This document shows positions 1 to 8,076 of a DNA stretch of 64,000 bases, piece by piece. Both the position numbers and the translations under genes were made by a program. The stretch spans positions 32,607 to 96,606 of the forward strand of contig BEWT01000013.1 of the NCBI GenBank assembly GCA_003116855.1, in the 5' to 3' direction. A model generated the notes under the pieces. That model saw nothing but the letters and a program-made list of their open reading frames with translations, searched no databases and was not told the origin of the DNA. The DNA comes from Desulfurococcaceae archaeon AG1 (GTDB lineage Archaea; Thermoproteota; Thermoprotei_A; Sulfolobales; AG1). Position 1 is the stretch's first letter; each line of letters begins with the position of its first letter.

Positions 1-457
1 CAACTATACATAGCGTCTTTCCATAGAGTTCTGAGCCCATTGGTCTCTCCCATAAGCCCTTCTTAACCTTATCAACAACATCGTAGAGGTTGCGCGCACA
101 CATAATCATCAAACCTAGTGTGAGTTCAGCAGTAGATATTATTGGAGCCTCAGGTGTATTGATAACCTCTATACCTCTTTTAGAGGCCTCATCCAGGTCT
201 ATGTTATCAAGCCCGATCCCGACCCTCACTATAAGCCTCAACCTGCCGGCTTTCTCAAACATCTCTCCTCCAATTCTATGCCTGCTCCTAACTATGAGAA
301 TGTCGTAGTGTCCAACTATGTTTACAAGATCCCTATACTCGATCCCGGGTCTGTAGGTAACATCAAAGCCTTTCTCGATAAGGCCCTCTACAAGTGTTTT
401 TGAAACCGCATCTACTATGAGAATTCTAGCCTTCTTCTCGACGACAAACGAAACCAC
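1..457 (-). CDS. D-isomer-specific 2-hydroxyacid dehydrogenase (SerA-like), C-terminus beyond window
   Basis: The first 152 residues of a 2-hydroxyacid dehydrogenase are read from the reverse strand; the rest lies outside the window. The visible part is the N-terminal substrate domain: ARILIVDAVS start, then IVRVGIGLDNID, INTPEAP and the TAELTLGLMI helix, which are hallmarks of phosphoglycerate dehydrogenase relatives. The NAD-binding Rossmann motif is just beginning (GKTLCIV) at the edge. The start is GTG at 457, because the frame closes at a TAA a few codons upstream. A TATA-like element (483-490) sits about 30 nt upstream, fitting a leaderless message. Role as SerA in serine synthesis is likely, but glyoxylate or other hydroxyacid specificity cannot be excluded from this fragment. 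Confidence 0.85.
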   Translation of the reverse strand, partial: MVSFVVEKKARILIVDAVSKTLVEGLIEKGFDVTYRPGIEYRDLVNIVGHYDILIVRSRHRIGGEMFEKAGRLRLIVRVGIGLDNIDLDEASKRGIEVINTPEAPIISTAELTLGLMIMCARNLYDVVDKVKKGLWERPMGSELYGKTLCIV

Positions 458-580
458 CGCAATAGCTATTTGTTAACATCCTTATAAATATTTCCCTATA
501 CATGGCTATCTACGAACCTCGATTCCCCTATAGAGTGGTTTCAGCTTTATCGCCGCTTTTATCCCTCTGTAGGGATCTAG

Positions 581-1726
581 ATGCTGAGAGAAAATACATT
601 GGGGGTTCTTCTGAGCAGGGCTTCCTGGGATGAGTATGTTGATAAAGACCTGTCACAGTTATATATAGGCCTTACAAGGATTAACAAGATCTATAACGAG
701 GTTAGGAAAGATCCAGAGCAATATAGATCGTTCCTCCTAGGCGTTATAGGGGGTAGGAGTGTTGGTCATTCACAGAGGATTATGAAGATTATGGGGAATC
801 TTTTCGGGATCCGTGTATCTGGCGCTAGAGAAGCCCTGAGGCTGGTGGCAAGCGGTGTCCCGCTTGATAGCGCCTCAAAGAATGTCTCATTCAGCTTTAG
901 CGATAGAACAGGTTTTAGAAACCTTGTAGAGGTATCAATACTCTCCCTAGAATCGATCCTAAAAGATGCTTCAAGAGATCTCGCTAGGATCGCCGAAGAG
1001 GTCGAGAAGATCGTTATGAGAGATCTCGCAGCTCTAAAGAGCGATCCCCTGCATATGGTTAAGATCCTAGGTGGTGTTGCATCAGCAAGCACGAGAATAA
1101 TGCCTCTGAGAAACCCCCACAGTCTTGTCATAGCATCCCTCACAGGGATCCCGGTATCTATTTTCAAAAAACTCTTTGGAGATCCTGGAGAGCTTGTGAA
1201 AGCTTCCGGAGGTATTATAGATCCCCAGGTTGTTTTGCCGCTCGACGAGGAGGATCTATCGATCATATCGCTCAAACAAGGATCTGTTGGAGAGAAAATA
1301 GCATATGTTATAGAGAACACACATAAGATCCATTCTATGATTAGGAAGACCTGTAGATACTATATACACGGCGAGGATGAGAAGCTACTCCACATGGTTG
1401 TAATGACGCCAGAGGCTAGGAGGATTGCCGGTAACATAGGAATAGATCTAGGTGTTGAGAGGCTTTTAATAAGATCCGCAAGAAAGATCTCAGAACCGCA
1501 TCCAGATATAGCTATTATAAAGGGAACAGCCATAGTAAAACCAAGCATGTGCAGAGCAAGCCTAGGCAGTGGTATTGAGACCGATTGCCGCAGATTGCTA
1601 GAATACCTAGGATTAAAGATAGGCCTTGGAATCGGAAGAATATCTATTATTGGCAGGCCTGAGAGGAGAGTAAGGATCGAGTGGTGGGTATCTATAGAAC
1701 GCACCAAGCTCAAGGAGACGGTGTGA
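581..1726 (+). CDS. hypothetical protein, 381 aa, family not recognised
   Basis: I do not recognise this protein. It is predicted soluble, with no signal peptide or membrane segment. Residues about 120-155 (around SILKDASRDLARIAEEVEKI) are rich in charged residues and look helical. The C-terminal third contains several cysteines and ends in a beta-looking GRISIIGRPERRVRIEWWVS segment. Codon use (AGG, AGA, ATA) matches the neighbours, and the frame is open for 1.1 kb, so it is very likely a real gene. It is transcribed divergently from the SerA-like gene and ends 8 bp before the convergent trmO stop. No function can be inferred from context. Confidence 0.75.
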   Translation: MLRENTLGVLLSRASWDEYVDKDLSQLYIGLTRINKIYNEVRKDPEQYRSFLLGVIGGRSVGHSQRIMKIMGNLFGIRVSGAREALRLVASGVPLDSASKNVSFSFSDRTGFRNLVEVSILSLESILKDASRDLARIAEEVEKIVMRDLAALKSDPLHMVKILGGVASASTRIMPLRNPHSLVIASLTGIPVSIFKKLFGDPGELVKASGGIIDPQVVLPLDEEDLSIISLKQGSVGEKIAYVIENTHKIHSMIRKTCRYYIHGEDEKLLHMVVMTPEARRIAGNIGIDLGVERLLIRSARKISEPHPDIAIIKGTAIVKPSMCRASLGSGIETDCRRLLEYLGLKIGLGIGRISIIGRPERRVRIEWWVSIERTKLKETV

Positions 1727-1734
1727 CCAAGGCA

Positions 1735-2241
1735 CTATATCTCAGCTATATCAGGACGGATTCTCCTCACTTTGTCAAGAAGGGAGAGATACCATGAAGG
1801 AACCTCTATTCCCTCCACCCTTCTAGAGAAAGTATATGGCTTTATATCAAGGACAGGCGTTCCATCGAAGAGATCTAGGTTATCAACATACAATACCCTG
1901 CCCTCCCTCCTGGTAAACCTCACTATGCTTACCGCTATGGGGTTGGGTCTGTATGGCGAGTCGGTACAGAAAACACCCACCATAGGCACCTCTTCCTCAG
2001 ACAGTCCAAGCCTGATTAGTCTTTTAGGCCTCACTTTAAGTCTCCTATCGCTTGGAACTATTTTGTGGAGATATGCGATCACTATTAAGTGGGAGAAACC
2101 ATCGATACCATCGAGGGCTTCCTCATACTCAGGCAAGACCTCTATGATGCCGGAGACTCCTCTAATAGATTCCCTAATAACATCATCTGGGAGAGATACC
2201 CTCACAAACCCTATAGGTTTTAATATGAACTCCAAAAGCAT
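1735..2241 (-). CDS. trmO: TrmO/TsaA family tRNA (t6A37) methyltransferase
   Basis: The 168-aa protein has the TrmO (UPF0066, YaeB/TsaA) fold signatures: the N-terminal KPIGFVR strand, DGIDGFSHLIVIAYLHK, and the signature block VGVFCTDSPYRPNPIAVSIV followed by LDLFDGTPVLDIKPY. Family members use SAM to methylate N6-threonylcarbamoyladenosine at position 37 of certain tRNAs. The length fits the short archaeal version without the C-terminal extension of E. coli TrmO. It starts at ATG 2241 and converges on the unknown gene ending at 1726. Function is known for bacterial and human homologues; archaeal substrates are inferred. Confidence 0.88.
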   Translation of the reverse strand: MLLEFILKPIGFVRVSLPDDVIRESIRGVSGIIEVLPEYEEALDGIDGFSHLIVIAYLHKIVPSDRRLKVRPKRLIRLGLSEEEVPMVGVFCTDSPYRPNPIAVSIVRFTRREGRVLYVDNLDLFDGTPVLDIKPYTFSRRVEGIEVPSWYLSLLDKVRRIRPDIAEI

Positions 2242-2315
2242 CCCAACAACCTATATACAAACCCAGGCTTATCTATTGAAAACTATCTAAACTTAAACCC
2301 TCTAGGTATTCTACC

Positions 2316-3068
2316 ATGGTGCTTGGTATGGCGGTAAAGGGATACGTTGATCAGGATCACATAGCATGGGCTGTGATTAGCAGGCCTGAGAGGAGGAATG
2401 CCTGGAACTCTGAGGTATCAAGGCTCCTAGCAGACTTTATATCAAAGATCTCAAGTGATGAGAAGGTTCTGGGACTCGTTATAACGGGTGATGGTGAGTA
2501 TTTCTCAGCAGGTGTAGACCTCAGAGAGATCCTTAGTGCAGGTGATAGAAAGAAGATCTATGAGATCTTTGATTTAGCGAGAAAAGCCTTCGAATCGATC
2601 GCTTTGTTCGAAAAACCCGTGGTAGCAGCTGTTAACGGTCCAGCCTACGGGATCTCTGTCGAGCTAACCCATCTGGTCGATTACGTGATAGCCTCAAAGA
2701 AGGCTTCTTTCGCCATAACAGGTGCTAGACTAGGGCTTGTGCCCCCCATATCCCCTGTCATCGGGTGGATCAATATAGGTGTTAGGAGAGCCTCTTATCT
2801 AACAATAAGCGGCTCGACGATCACTCCTGAGGATGCTTTAAGAATAGGGCTTGTCGACGAGATAGTAGATCCAGACGGTTTAGAGGATAGAGCCAGATCT
2901 ATAATCAAAGAGATCTCAAAATCAGATCCAAATGCTATCTCAACAATAAAGAGGGTAATAGCTCAGCATAGGCTAAAAGACATAGAGGAAGGCTTTAAAC
3001 TTATAGCTGAGTCAGCGTTGAGAGAAGATACAAGGAAAAGAATAGAGGATTTCCTTAGCAAAAGATAA
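2316..3068 (+). CDS. enoyl-CoA hydratase/isomerase family protein
   Basis: The 250-aa protein is a crotonase-fold enzyme. Visible signatures are RPERRNAWNSEV, the oxyanion-hole region EYFSAGVDLREIL, KPVVAAVNGPAYGISVEL and LGLVPPISPVIGW, with a C-terminal helical trimerisation region. Crotonases act on acyl-CoA thioesters, typically hydrating 2-enoyl-CoA in fatty acid or amino acid degradation. The usual catalytic glutamates are not obvious: the ARLGLVPPISP stretch differs from the classical A..PE..LGL.P motif, so it may be an isomerase or another crotonase. ATG 2316 or the in-frame ATG 2331 could be used. It is a single-gene unit divergent from trmO. Confidence 0.85.
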   Translation: MVLGMAVKGYVDQDHIAWAVISRPERRNAWNSEVSRLLADFISKISSDEKVLGLVITGDGEYFSAGVDLREILSAGDRKKIYEIFDLARKAFESIALFEKPVVAAVNGPAYGISVELTHLVDYVIASKKASFAITGARLGLVPPISPVIGWINIGVRRASYLTISGSTITPEDALRIGLVDEIVDPDGLEDRARSIIKEISKSDPNAISTIKRVIAQHRLKDIEEGFKLIAESALREDTRKRIEDFLSKR

Positions 3069-3118
3069 ACGTTTTTCTAGAAACCTAGTAGGCTTGAGTA
3101 TTGATCGACATGGATATG

Positions 3119-3718
3119 TTATCTCTGAGGCGTCGCTAGATAGCTCCCTATAATAATACCTGGGATTAGCTCAAAATATGCGACAAGTCTTTCAACTCCC
3201 CCAGGACCGAGTCCAAGATCGATTCTTGTTATAAAGAGTACCAGAAAAACTATTGCCAGAAACCCCATTGTTGGAGCGATTATCCTGGTATAGCCTTTGA
3301 GGATTCTATAGCTTGCTATGGGTGCTGCAGCTCCAAAGATGAATGTTATGGCTGCGAAAAGAGTGTGGAGCGCGCCGAATGTCTCGTCAAAGATACCTAC
3401 ACCGATGGATCCTATCCCGGTTATGAACAAGAAGATAGAGAGGTAAGGATCACCACCACCCCTCCTAAACATTACAGAGGATAGAATCGCCATTATTCCC
3501 AGCAGAATTACAGAGATAGTGAATATGGTCGATGATGGTTGGAACACCACACATGCGTGAGCCCTGCAGGTAGCACCTAGATCGCTGATATAGTTCTGCG
3601 AAATGCTATAACCAGGATATAGCGAGCTAGCCACAATGAGAAATATGAGGAACTGGGAGCATCCGAGGATTAGGAAGAGTCCTGCGAGGTTTAAGAACCT
3701 AGGATCTCTTTGAACCAT
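3119..3718 (-). CDS. DUF998 family integral membrane protein
   Basis: This 199-aa protein has about six hydrophobic segments. The first helix (FLNLAGLFLILGCSQFLIFLIVASSLYPGY region) is followed by the family signature around YSISQNYISDLGA, and there are two extracytoplasmic cysteines in the first loop. These features match DUF998, a family of six-TM proteins of unknown function common in archaea. A TATA-like TTTTATA lies just upstream of the ATG at 3718. It converges on the enoyl-CoA hydratase gene and has its own promoter. No substrate or partner is evident. Confidence 0.8.
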   Translation of the reverse strand: MVQRDPRFLNLAGLFLILGCSQFLIFLIVASSLYPGYSISQNYISDLGATCRAHACVVFQPSSTIFTISVILLGIMAILSSVMFRRGGGDPYLSIFLFITGIGSIGVGIFDETFGALHTLFAAITFIFGAAAPIASYRILKGYTRIIAPTMGFLAIVFLVLFITRIDLGLGPGGVERLVAYFELIPGIIIGSYLATPQR

Positions 3719-3770
3719 ACTAACCCACCTATAAAAATTAAGCTAATATGATAAAAACCTACCCATAGGA

Positions 3771-4436
3771 TCATAACACACCAAGCCAGCCTAACACGCT
3801 CGATGCTGGTGCATATACTACTATCAGCTCCAGCCATACTACATGGACTATGGTAGAGCCCAAAACACCCTGTCTCGCTGCTACAAAGCCTGTTACTATG
3901 CCAACGAAGAAAGCCCCTGCTATTAGGGGTGGATTGAGGGTTGGTATGTGGACTAGAGTGTAGTATAGGGATGAGAGGAGCATAGCTATAGAACTCTTAA
4001 TTCCCAGGATCTCTGCTACAATGTAGCTTTGTATAAAGCCTCTCCAGAAGATCTCCTCCATAAGGCCTATAATAGCTAAATATAACGGTAACAGATCTTT
4101 GTAACCCCCTATAGAGCTCTCGATAGAAGTATAAACCATATCCACATAAGGCCATAACCCCATGAGGATCGAGACATACCCGCCAGCTATGAATATAAAA
4201 TATAGAACCACAGTCGCTATCATCGATAGGATCACTGTCGAAGATATCCCGCCACTCAGCAAGATCCTCCGAAAATCGCTCCTCCTAGATATTATTAGTA
4301 TAGAAGCAACCCCCATGATGAACGTCGATATAGCCATCGATACTATGAACCTTTCTCTAAACACTATGAATGATAATGGGAAGAAAAAGAGAGGCATAGC
4401 AACTACTGCTAGATCTATTGCTCTATATCCAGGCAT
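3771..4436 (-). CDS. CPBP family intramembrane metalloprotease
   Basis: The 221-aa polytopic membrane protein (about seven hydrophobic segments) carries the CPBP/Abi (Rce1-like) motifs: EEIFWRG (EExxxR), YYTLVHI with the second histidine, and HVVWLEL near the C-terminus. These supply the glutamate and histidine ligands of Rce1-type proteases, which cleave within or next to membranes. The ATG at 4436 lies only 1 nt after the stop codon of the upstream S9 peptidase (4438), so the two are almost certainly co-transcribed, together with the site-2 protease further upstream. The substrate is unknown. Confidence 0.85.
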   Translation of the reverse strand: MPGYRAIDLAVVAMPLFFFPLSFIVFRERFIVSMAISTFIMGVASILIISRRSDFRRILLSGGISSTVILSMIATVVLYFIFIAGGYVSILMGLWPYVDMVYTSIESSIGGYKDLLPLYLAIIGLMEEIFWRGFIQSYIVAEILGIKSSIAMLLSSLYYTLVHIPTLNPPLIAGAFFVGIVTGFVAARQGVLGSTIVHVVWLELIVVYAPASSVLGWLGVL

Positions 4437-4437
4437 C

Positions 4438-6342
4438 CTAGGAACCCTTCTTCCCAGCCTCCCCTCCTCCCTGGCTAGTTAGCCCTAGCTTCTCTTTGAT
4501 CCATGATAGTTTGATCTCAAGCCTCTTCCTCCTATGTCTGGGCTCTGCAGAAATGCTATGCCCATGACTACCCTTTGTGAAGATAACTAATCTCGACTCC
4601 TTCTCAGCCGATAGCATTGCTACGTGCATTGAGAGCGACTGGTCTATAAAGCATCTATAATCCTCCATGCTGTGTATAAGCAGGAGGGGAGTCTTAACCC
4701 TCGATACGTGGAATGCAGGGCTCTTCCTAACATACTCCTCCAGGTTATCGATAGGAGTCCCCCCGATCTGATCCGGATCGAACCAGAAGCCTATATCAGA
4801 AGCCCAGTAATCGGCTATCCAGTCAGCTATACCGTTCTCACTAACAGCAGCTGCAAACCTATCTGTCTTTGTTATTATCACGTTCGTCATATAGCCTCCA
4901 TAGCTTATCCCAGTCACAGCCATTCTCTTATCATCAACGGGGTATTTGTTTAGGATCATGTCTAAGAAACCCATGATCTGCTCGTAATCCTTCTCACCAT
5001 ACATACCCCTTATATCGGCAAACTCCTCAGAGTAACCATTACTCCCCCTCGGGTTACAGAAAGCCACTATAAAACCTTCGGAAGCCATAAGCTGCATCTC
5101 TGGGTTGAAGTGATAGCCATACATACCCTTGGGCCCGCCATGTATGTAGAGGATCAGTGGTTTCTTACCATCGCCCTCGGGAACCAAAACCCACCCATCT
5201 ATCCTCTCCCCGTTGACCTCGACGGGCTCGTATATCGGGGTATAGAGCTTTACCTCTTTGGAAAGCCACTCATTAACCCTAGAGATCTTCCTTATAGAAC
5301 CTTGGCTAATCATATAAACCTCGGGAGGTTCTGATGGCGAGGCATAGATATAGGCAGCCTTATCGCCCTTCGAGTTGGCTGAATATACAACCCCGTCTCT
5401 CCTAACAATATCCCTCAGGGAGCCGCGATCCACGATGGAGAGCACTGTTCTTCCAGAGTCTGAATATATGATCGATGGGCTACCCATATAGTCGCCGGCT
5501 ATCATCTCGATATTCCTGTCAAGAAGCCCGCAGGTTATGCATGTAGGGCTGGAACCATCTATTCTCCAGAGCCTGTAGTGGCTAGCAATCCCTATGCTCC
5601 TCTGATGTGCCAGCATATAGATCTCACCGTCTATACAGGAGATCTGCGATACAGTGTAGCCCCTAACAATATCCTCCACACCGCCTCCCGGCTTAAGCCT
5701 TCTAACAATATGGTGGAGGGGTTTTCTCCAATCCTCCCTTGTATAATAGTAGATTCCATCTTTACAGACTGAGAAACCCTGAACCCCGTTTGGCTCATCA
5801 GTAATTTTAGAAACCCTCCCGGAATCGATGTCGACCAAGTGGATCTGTTGTGAGATGTGCGAGACAAACCCTCTTCCATCAAACCATACTGGAATCCTAT
5901 CACTAATTATATAATCACCATCGGGATCATATAACTGGGCTCTTGGAACACTGGCCAGAACCACTAACGTGTTCTCATCAAGCCACTCAAGATCTGCAAC
6001 ACCATCTTTAAACCACGCAACCCTCCTAGCCTCACCCCTCAAGCCCCATACAAAGACGCCAGCCCCTTTATCCTCTTTCCCAGCACCCCTCCTGCTTATA
6101 AAGGCGAGCTTTGCTGATGATGGAGACCATCTGGGTGAGGAGTCGCTTTCACCAGCTAGGTAGAACTCTTCGTCAGTATGGGTTAAGATCCTTATCTCAG
6201 AGACATATTTATTTTTATCAACATCTGTCATGCTCACTATATACGCTAGATCTCCTTTTCCGGAAAGCCTAACATCAATGATCCTCGAGATCCTTATCAC
6301 ATCATCTATACCTAGCTTTCTCAACCATAGACCCCCACGCAT
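4438..6342 (-). CDS. S9 family prolyl oligopeptidase / acylaminoacyl peptidase
   Basis: The protein has an N-terminal beta-propeller (about residues 1-370, repeats such as SPRWSPSSAKLAFISRR and IEMIAGDYMGSPSIIYS) and a C-terminal alpha/beta-hydrolase domain. The oxyanion segment HGGPKGMYGY, nucleophile elbow GISYGGY, acid MEDYRC and base GSHGHS complete the Ser-Asp-His triad. This is the acylaminoacyl-peptidase/S9C layout, acting on short peptides in the cytosol. I place the start at ATG 6342 because the frame upstream to 6435 overlaps the next gene and reads unlike the family. It lies between the site-2 protease and the CPBP protease genes, forming a peptidase-rich operon. Confidence 0.9.
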   Translation of the reverse strand: MRGGLWLRKLGIDDVIRISRIIDVRLSGKGDLAYIVSMTDVDKNKYVSEIRILTHTDEEFYLAGESDSSPRWSPSSAKLAFISRRGAGKEDKGAGVFVWGLRGEARRVAWFKDGVADLEWLDENTLVVLASVPRAQLYDPDGDYIISDRIPVWFDGRGFVSHISQQIHLVDIDSGRVSKITDEPNGVQGFSVCKDGIYYYTREDWRKPLHHIVRRLKPGGGVEDIVRGYTVSQISCIDGEIYMLAHQRSIGIASHYRLWRIDGSSPTCITCGLLDRNIEMIAGDYMGSPSIIYSDSGRTVLSIVDRGSLRDIVRRDGVVYSANSKGDKAAYIYASPSEPPEVYMISQGSIRKISRVNEWLSKEVKLYTPIYEPVEVNGERIDGWVLVPEGDGKKPLILYIHGGPKGMYGYHFNPEMQLMASEGFIVAFCNPRGSNGYSEEFADIRGMYGEKDYEQIMGFLDMILNKYPVDDKRMAVTGISYGGYMTNVIITKTDRFAAAVSENGIADWIADYWASDIGFWFDPDQIGGTPIDNLEEYVRKSPAFHVSRVKTPLLLIHSMEDYRCFIDQSLSMHVAMLSAEKESRLVIFTKGSHGHSISAEPRHRRKRLEIKLSWIKEKLGLTSQGGGEAGKKGS

Positions 6343-6403
6343 TATGATAAGAAATCCAATATAAGTGATGGGCAGATGTTGATAACACGTATAGTAAGAG
6401 ATC

Positions 6404-7600
6404 TCAGGATAGGATGTTGATTGTAGATAGTGCAAAGATAATTATAAAGCCAACCGTAGTTAATATCTGTAAAGGTCTTGAGAGCTTTCTTGGAAGTACT
6501 GTATCAAGGAACTTACCACCATCCGTTATGAAGAGCGGGGCAGCATTTATTATTGCAAGGCTTAGGCCTATTATAGCTGTCCACAAGAAGATCTTTATGG
6601 CTTCCTCGAGAATGTATAGCCTAGCATAGCCGTGTTCGTTAACAGTTACAAGGGCTCCCATGGATAGGCCGAATACCAGGGGTACAACGCTTAGATAGAT
6701 CCCTAGCCTTGTTGTGTTAGAGGGTTTATAGATCGTTGACGAGTATTTAGTCCCATTGGGGTATATACCCTCTATCTCTATATATACACTCTTATCAGAA
6801 ACTATGTGCTCCCTGAATCTGAGAAAATCGTCAAGACTACCGATCCTCGTGTTATTTATACTAAGTATAAGGAGCCCGGGAGAGATACCGCTCCTCTCAG
6901 CAAGAGACCCTTCCTCGACACCCTCTATAATCACGCCCTGAGAGACACCAATAGCGGGGGCTGCATACACAATACCCAGCACTGCTCCTGAGGCTATAGC
7001 AAAAATAACCATGTTCATCAAAACACCTCCAGCCAAGATCCTTCCTGCTACGAGCCCCCCGCTCTTTAATGCATCCTCTTCCTCTAGCTCGACAAAGGCT
7101 ACTGGGAAGAAGAGCAGGAGTCCTGCGCCATAGCTTTTAAGCCTCTTATTCTCCGCCTTAGCAGCGATCGCATGGCCTAGTTCGTGGATGGTTACATTGA
7201 TCCCTATTGCTATTAATAGATATATAATATCCCATCCAGTGATCGTTAACCCCGGTATTATTGGAACCAAAGGAGAAGCAGGCGGTTCGCCCCCAGATGA
7301 GGCTACCCTGATATATTTAGCCACAAAATCTATACCAACAATATAGACAAATATGTAGAAGAGTATCATAGAGACAACCATTACAGGAATCCCTAGTGTA
7401 AAAAACGCCCTAGCACTCCTAGACCCTATAAACCTATCGAGGGTACTAACACCACTTTTCCTCTTTATCAGAAAACCCAGAGGAAATGGCTCTATACCTA
7501 TTCTAGCCAGGAGATCCTTTATCCTCGGCGACGAACTCGCTAGGAAGTATAATACTACCTCGACAAGAAGTATAAAGGCTATGAGCTGGAGCGGGTTCAC
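6404..7600 (-). CDS. site-2 protease family (M50) membrane metalloprotease with PDZ domain
   Basis: The 398-aa membrane protein has N-terminal hydrophobic segments, the zinc motif HELGHAIAAK (HExxH), a PDZ-like domain after it (around residues 230-300, with ISPGLLILSINN), and the second metal motif NAAPLFITDGGKFLD (NxxPxxxxDGG). These define intramembrane zinc proteases of the S2P class, which release regulators or clear membrane stubs. Start is GTG 7600. It is followed at 62 bp by the S9 peptidase gene on the same strand, suggesting one transcript of three proteolytic functions. The substrate is unknown. Confidence 0.9.
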   Translation of the reverse strand: MNPLQLIAFILLVEVVLYFLASSSPRIKDLLARIGIEPFPLGFLIKRKSGVSTLDRFIGSRSARAFFTLGIPVMVVSMILFYIFVYIVGIDFVAKYIRVASSGGEPPASPLVPIIPGLTITGWDIIYLLIAIGINVTIHELGHAIAAKAENKRLKSYGAGLLLFFPVAFVELEEEDALKSGGLVAGRILAGGVLMNMVIFAIASGAVLGIVYAAPAIGVSQGVIIEGVEEGSLAERSGISPGLLILSINNTRIGSLDDFLRFREHIVSDKSVYIEIEGIYPNGTKYSSTIYKPSNTTRLGIYLSVVPLVFGLSMGALVTVNEHGYARLYILEEAIKIFLWTAIIGLSLAIINAAPLFITDGGKFLDTVLPRKLSRPLQILTTVGFIIIFALSTINILS

Positions 7601-7771
7601 AGCGCTTGCCCTATAGACATATAATTAGAAGCTAAAAACGTTACAGTCAACATCAACGCAAGAATCATATCCTATAGAGCTTTAAGAGCTTTACTGGTAA
7701 TGGTTGCCCCACGTCAATCAACCTAGACTACCCTCGAAAACACTGGAGGGCTTCTTAGACAAATACTGACG

Positions 7772-7851
7772 AGACCACCTTGTAAGTTACGCTACAAGGT
7801 AGTCTAACACTTGTTCTTGCCTTTGATAGTTATGCCTCCATTAAGGCAAGA
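7772..7851. repeat. two adjacent inverted repeats in a 476-bp gene-free stretch
   Basis: The stretch 7601-8076 has no convincing gene. It contains a 13-bp stem with one mismatch (arms 7772-7784 and 7793-7805, core ACCTTGTA/TACAAGGT, 8-nt loop) and, 9 bp further on, a perfect 9-bp stem (7815-7823 with 7843-7851, TCTTGCCTT/AAGGCAAGA, 19-nt loop). It lies upstream of the M50 protease gene. Possible roles are a small RNA, a regulator-binding region or the remnant of a mobile element; nothing distinguishes these by eye. A 12-bp palindrome TCTAGATCTAGA follows at 7921-7932. Confidence 0.5.
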
Positions 7852-8076
7852 TTACAATATATAGTAGCTGGAAACATTGAAACCTTTACACAGGAAACTC
7901 TGGCTTGGCTTTCTAGCATGTCTAGATCTAGAAATGATCACTCTTCTCCACGAAATAATACTCTCAGAGTAAGCTGATGTTCCATCTGACAGTTTTTACA
8001 TTAACACACTATCACAGCATCAGCAGGTAGAGAAAAATGATAACATCACACACCTATCCTGCCCTGAGGATCTCTG

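Noticed and set aside
1772..2290. 172-codon plus-strand frame across trmO
   Set aside because: It is the antisense shadow of trmO, which has strong family motifs; the translation is serine/leucine-rich with no recognisable domain.
6343..6435. 31-codon N-terminal extension of the S9 peptidase
   Set aside because: It overlaps the site-2 protease gene and adds unrelated sequence; ATG 6342 gives a normal N-terminus.
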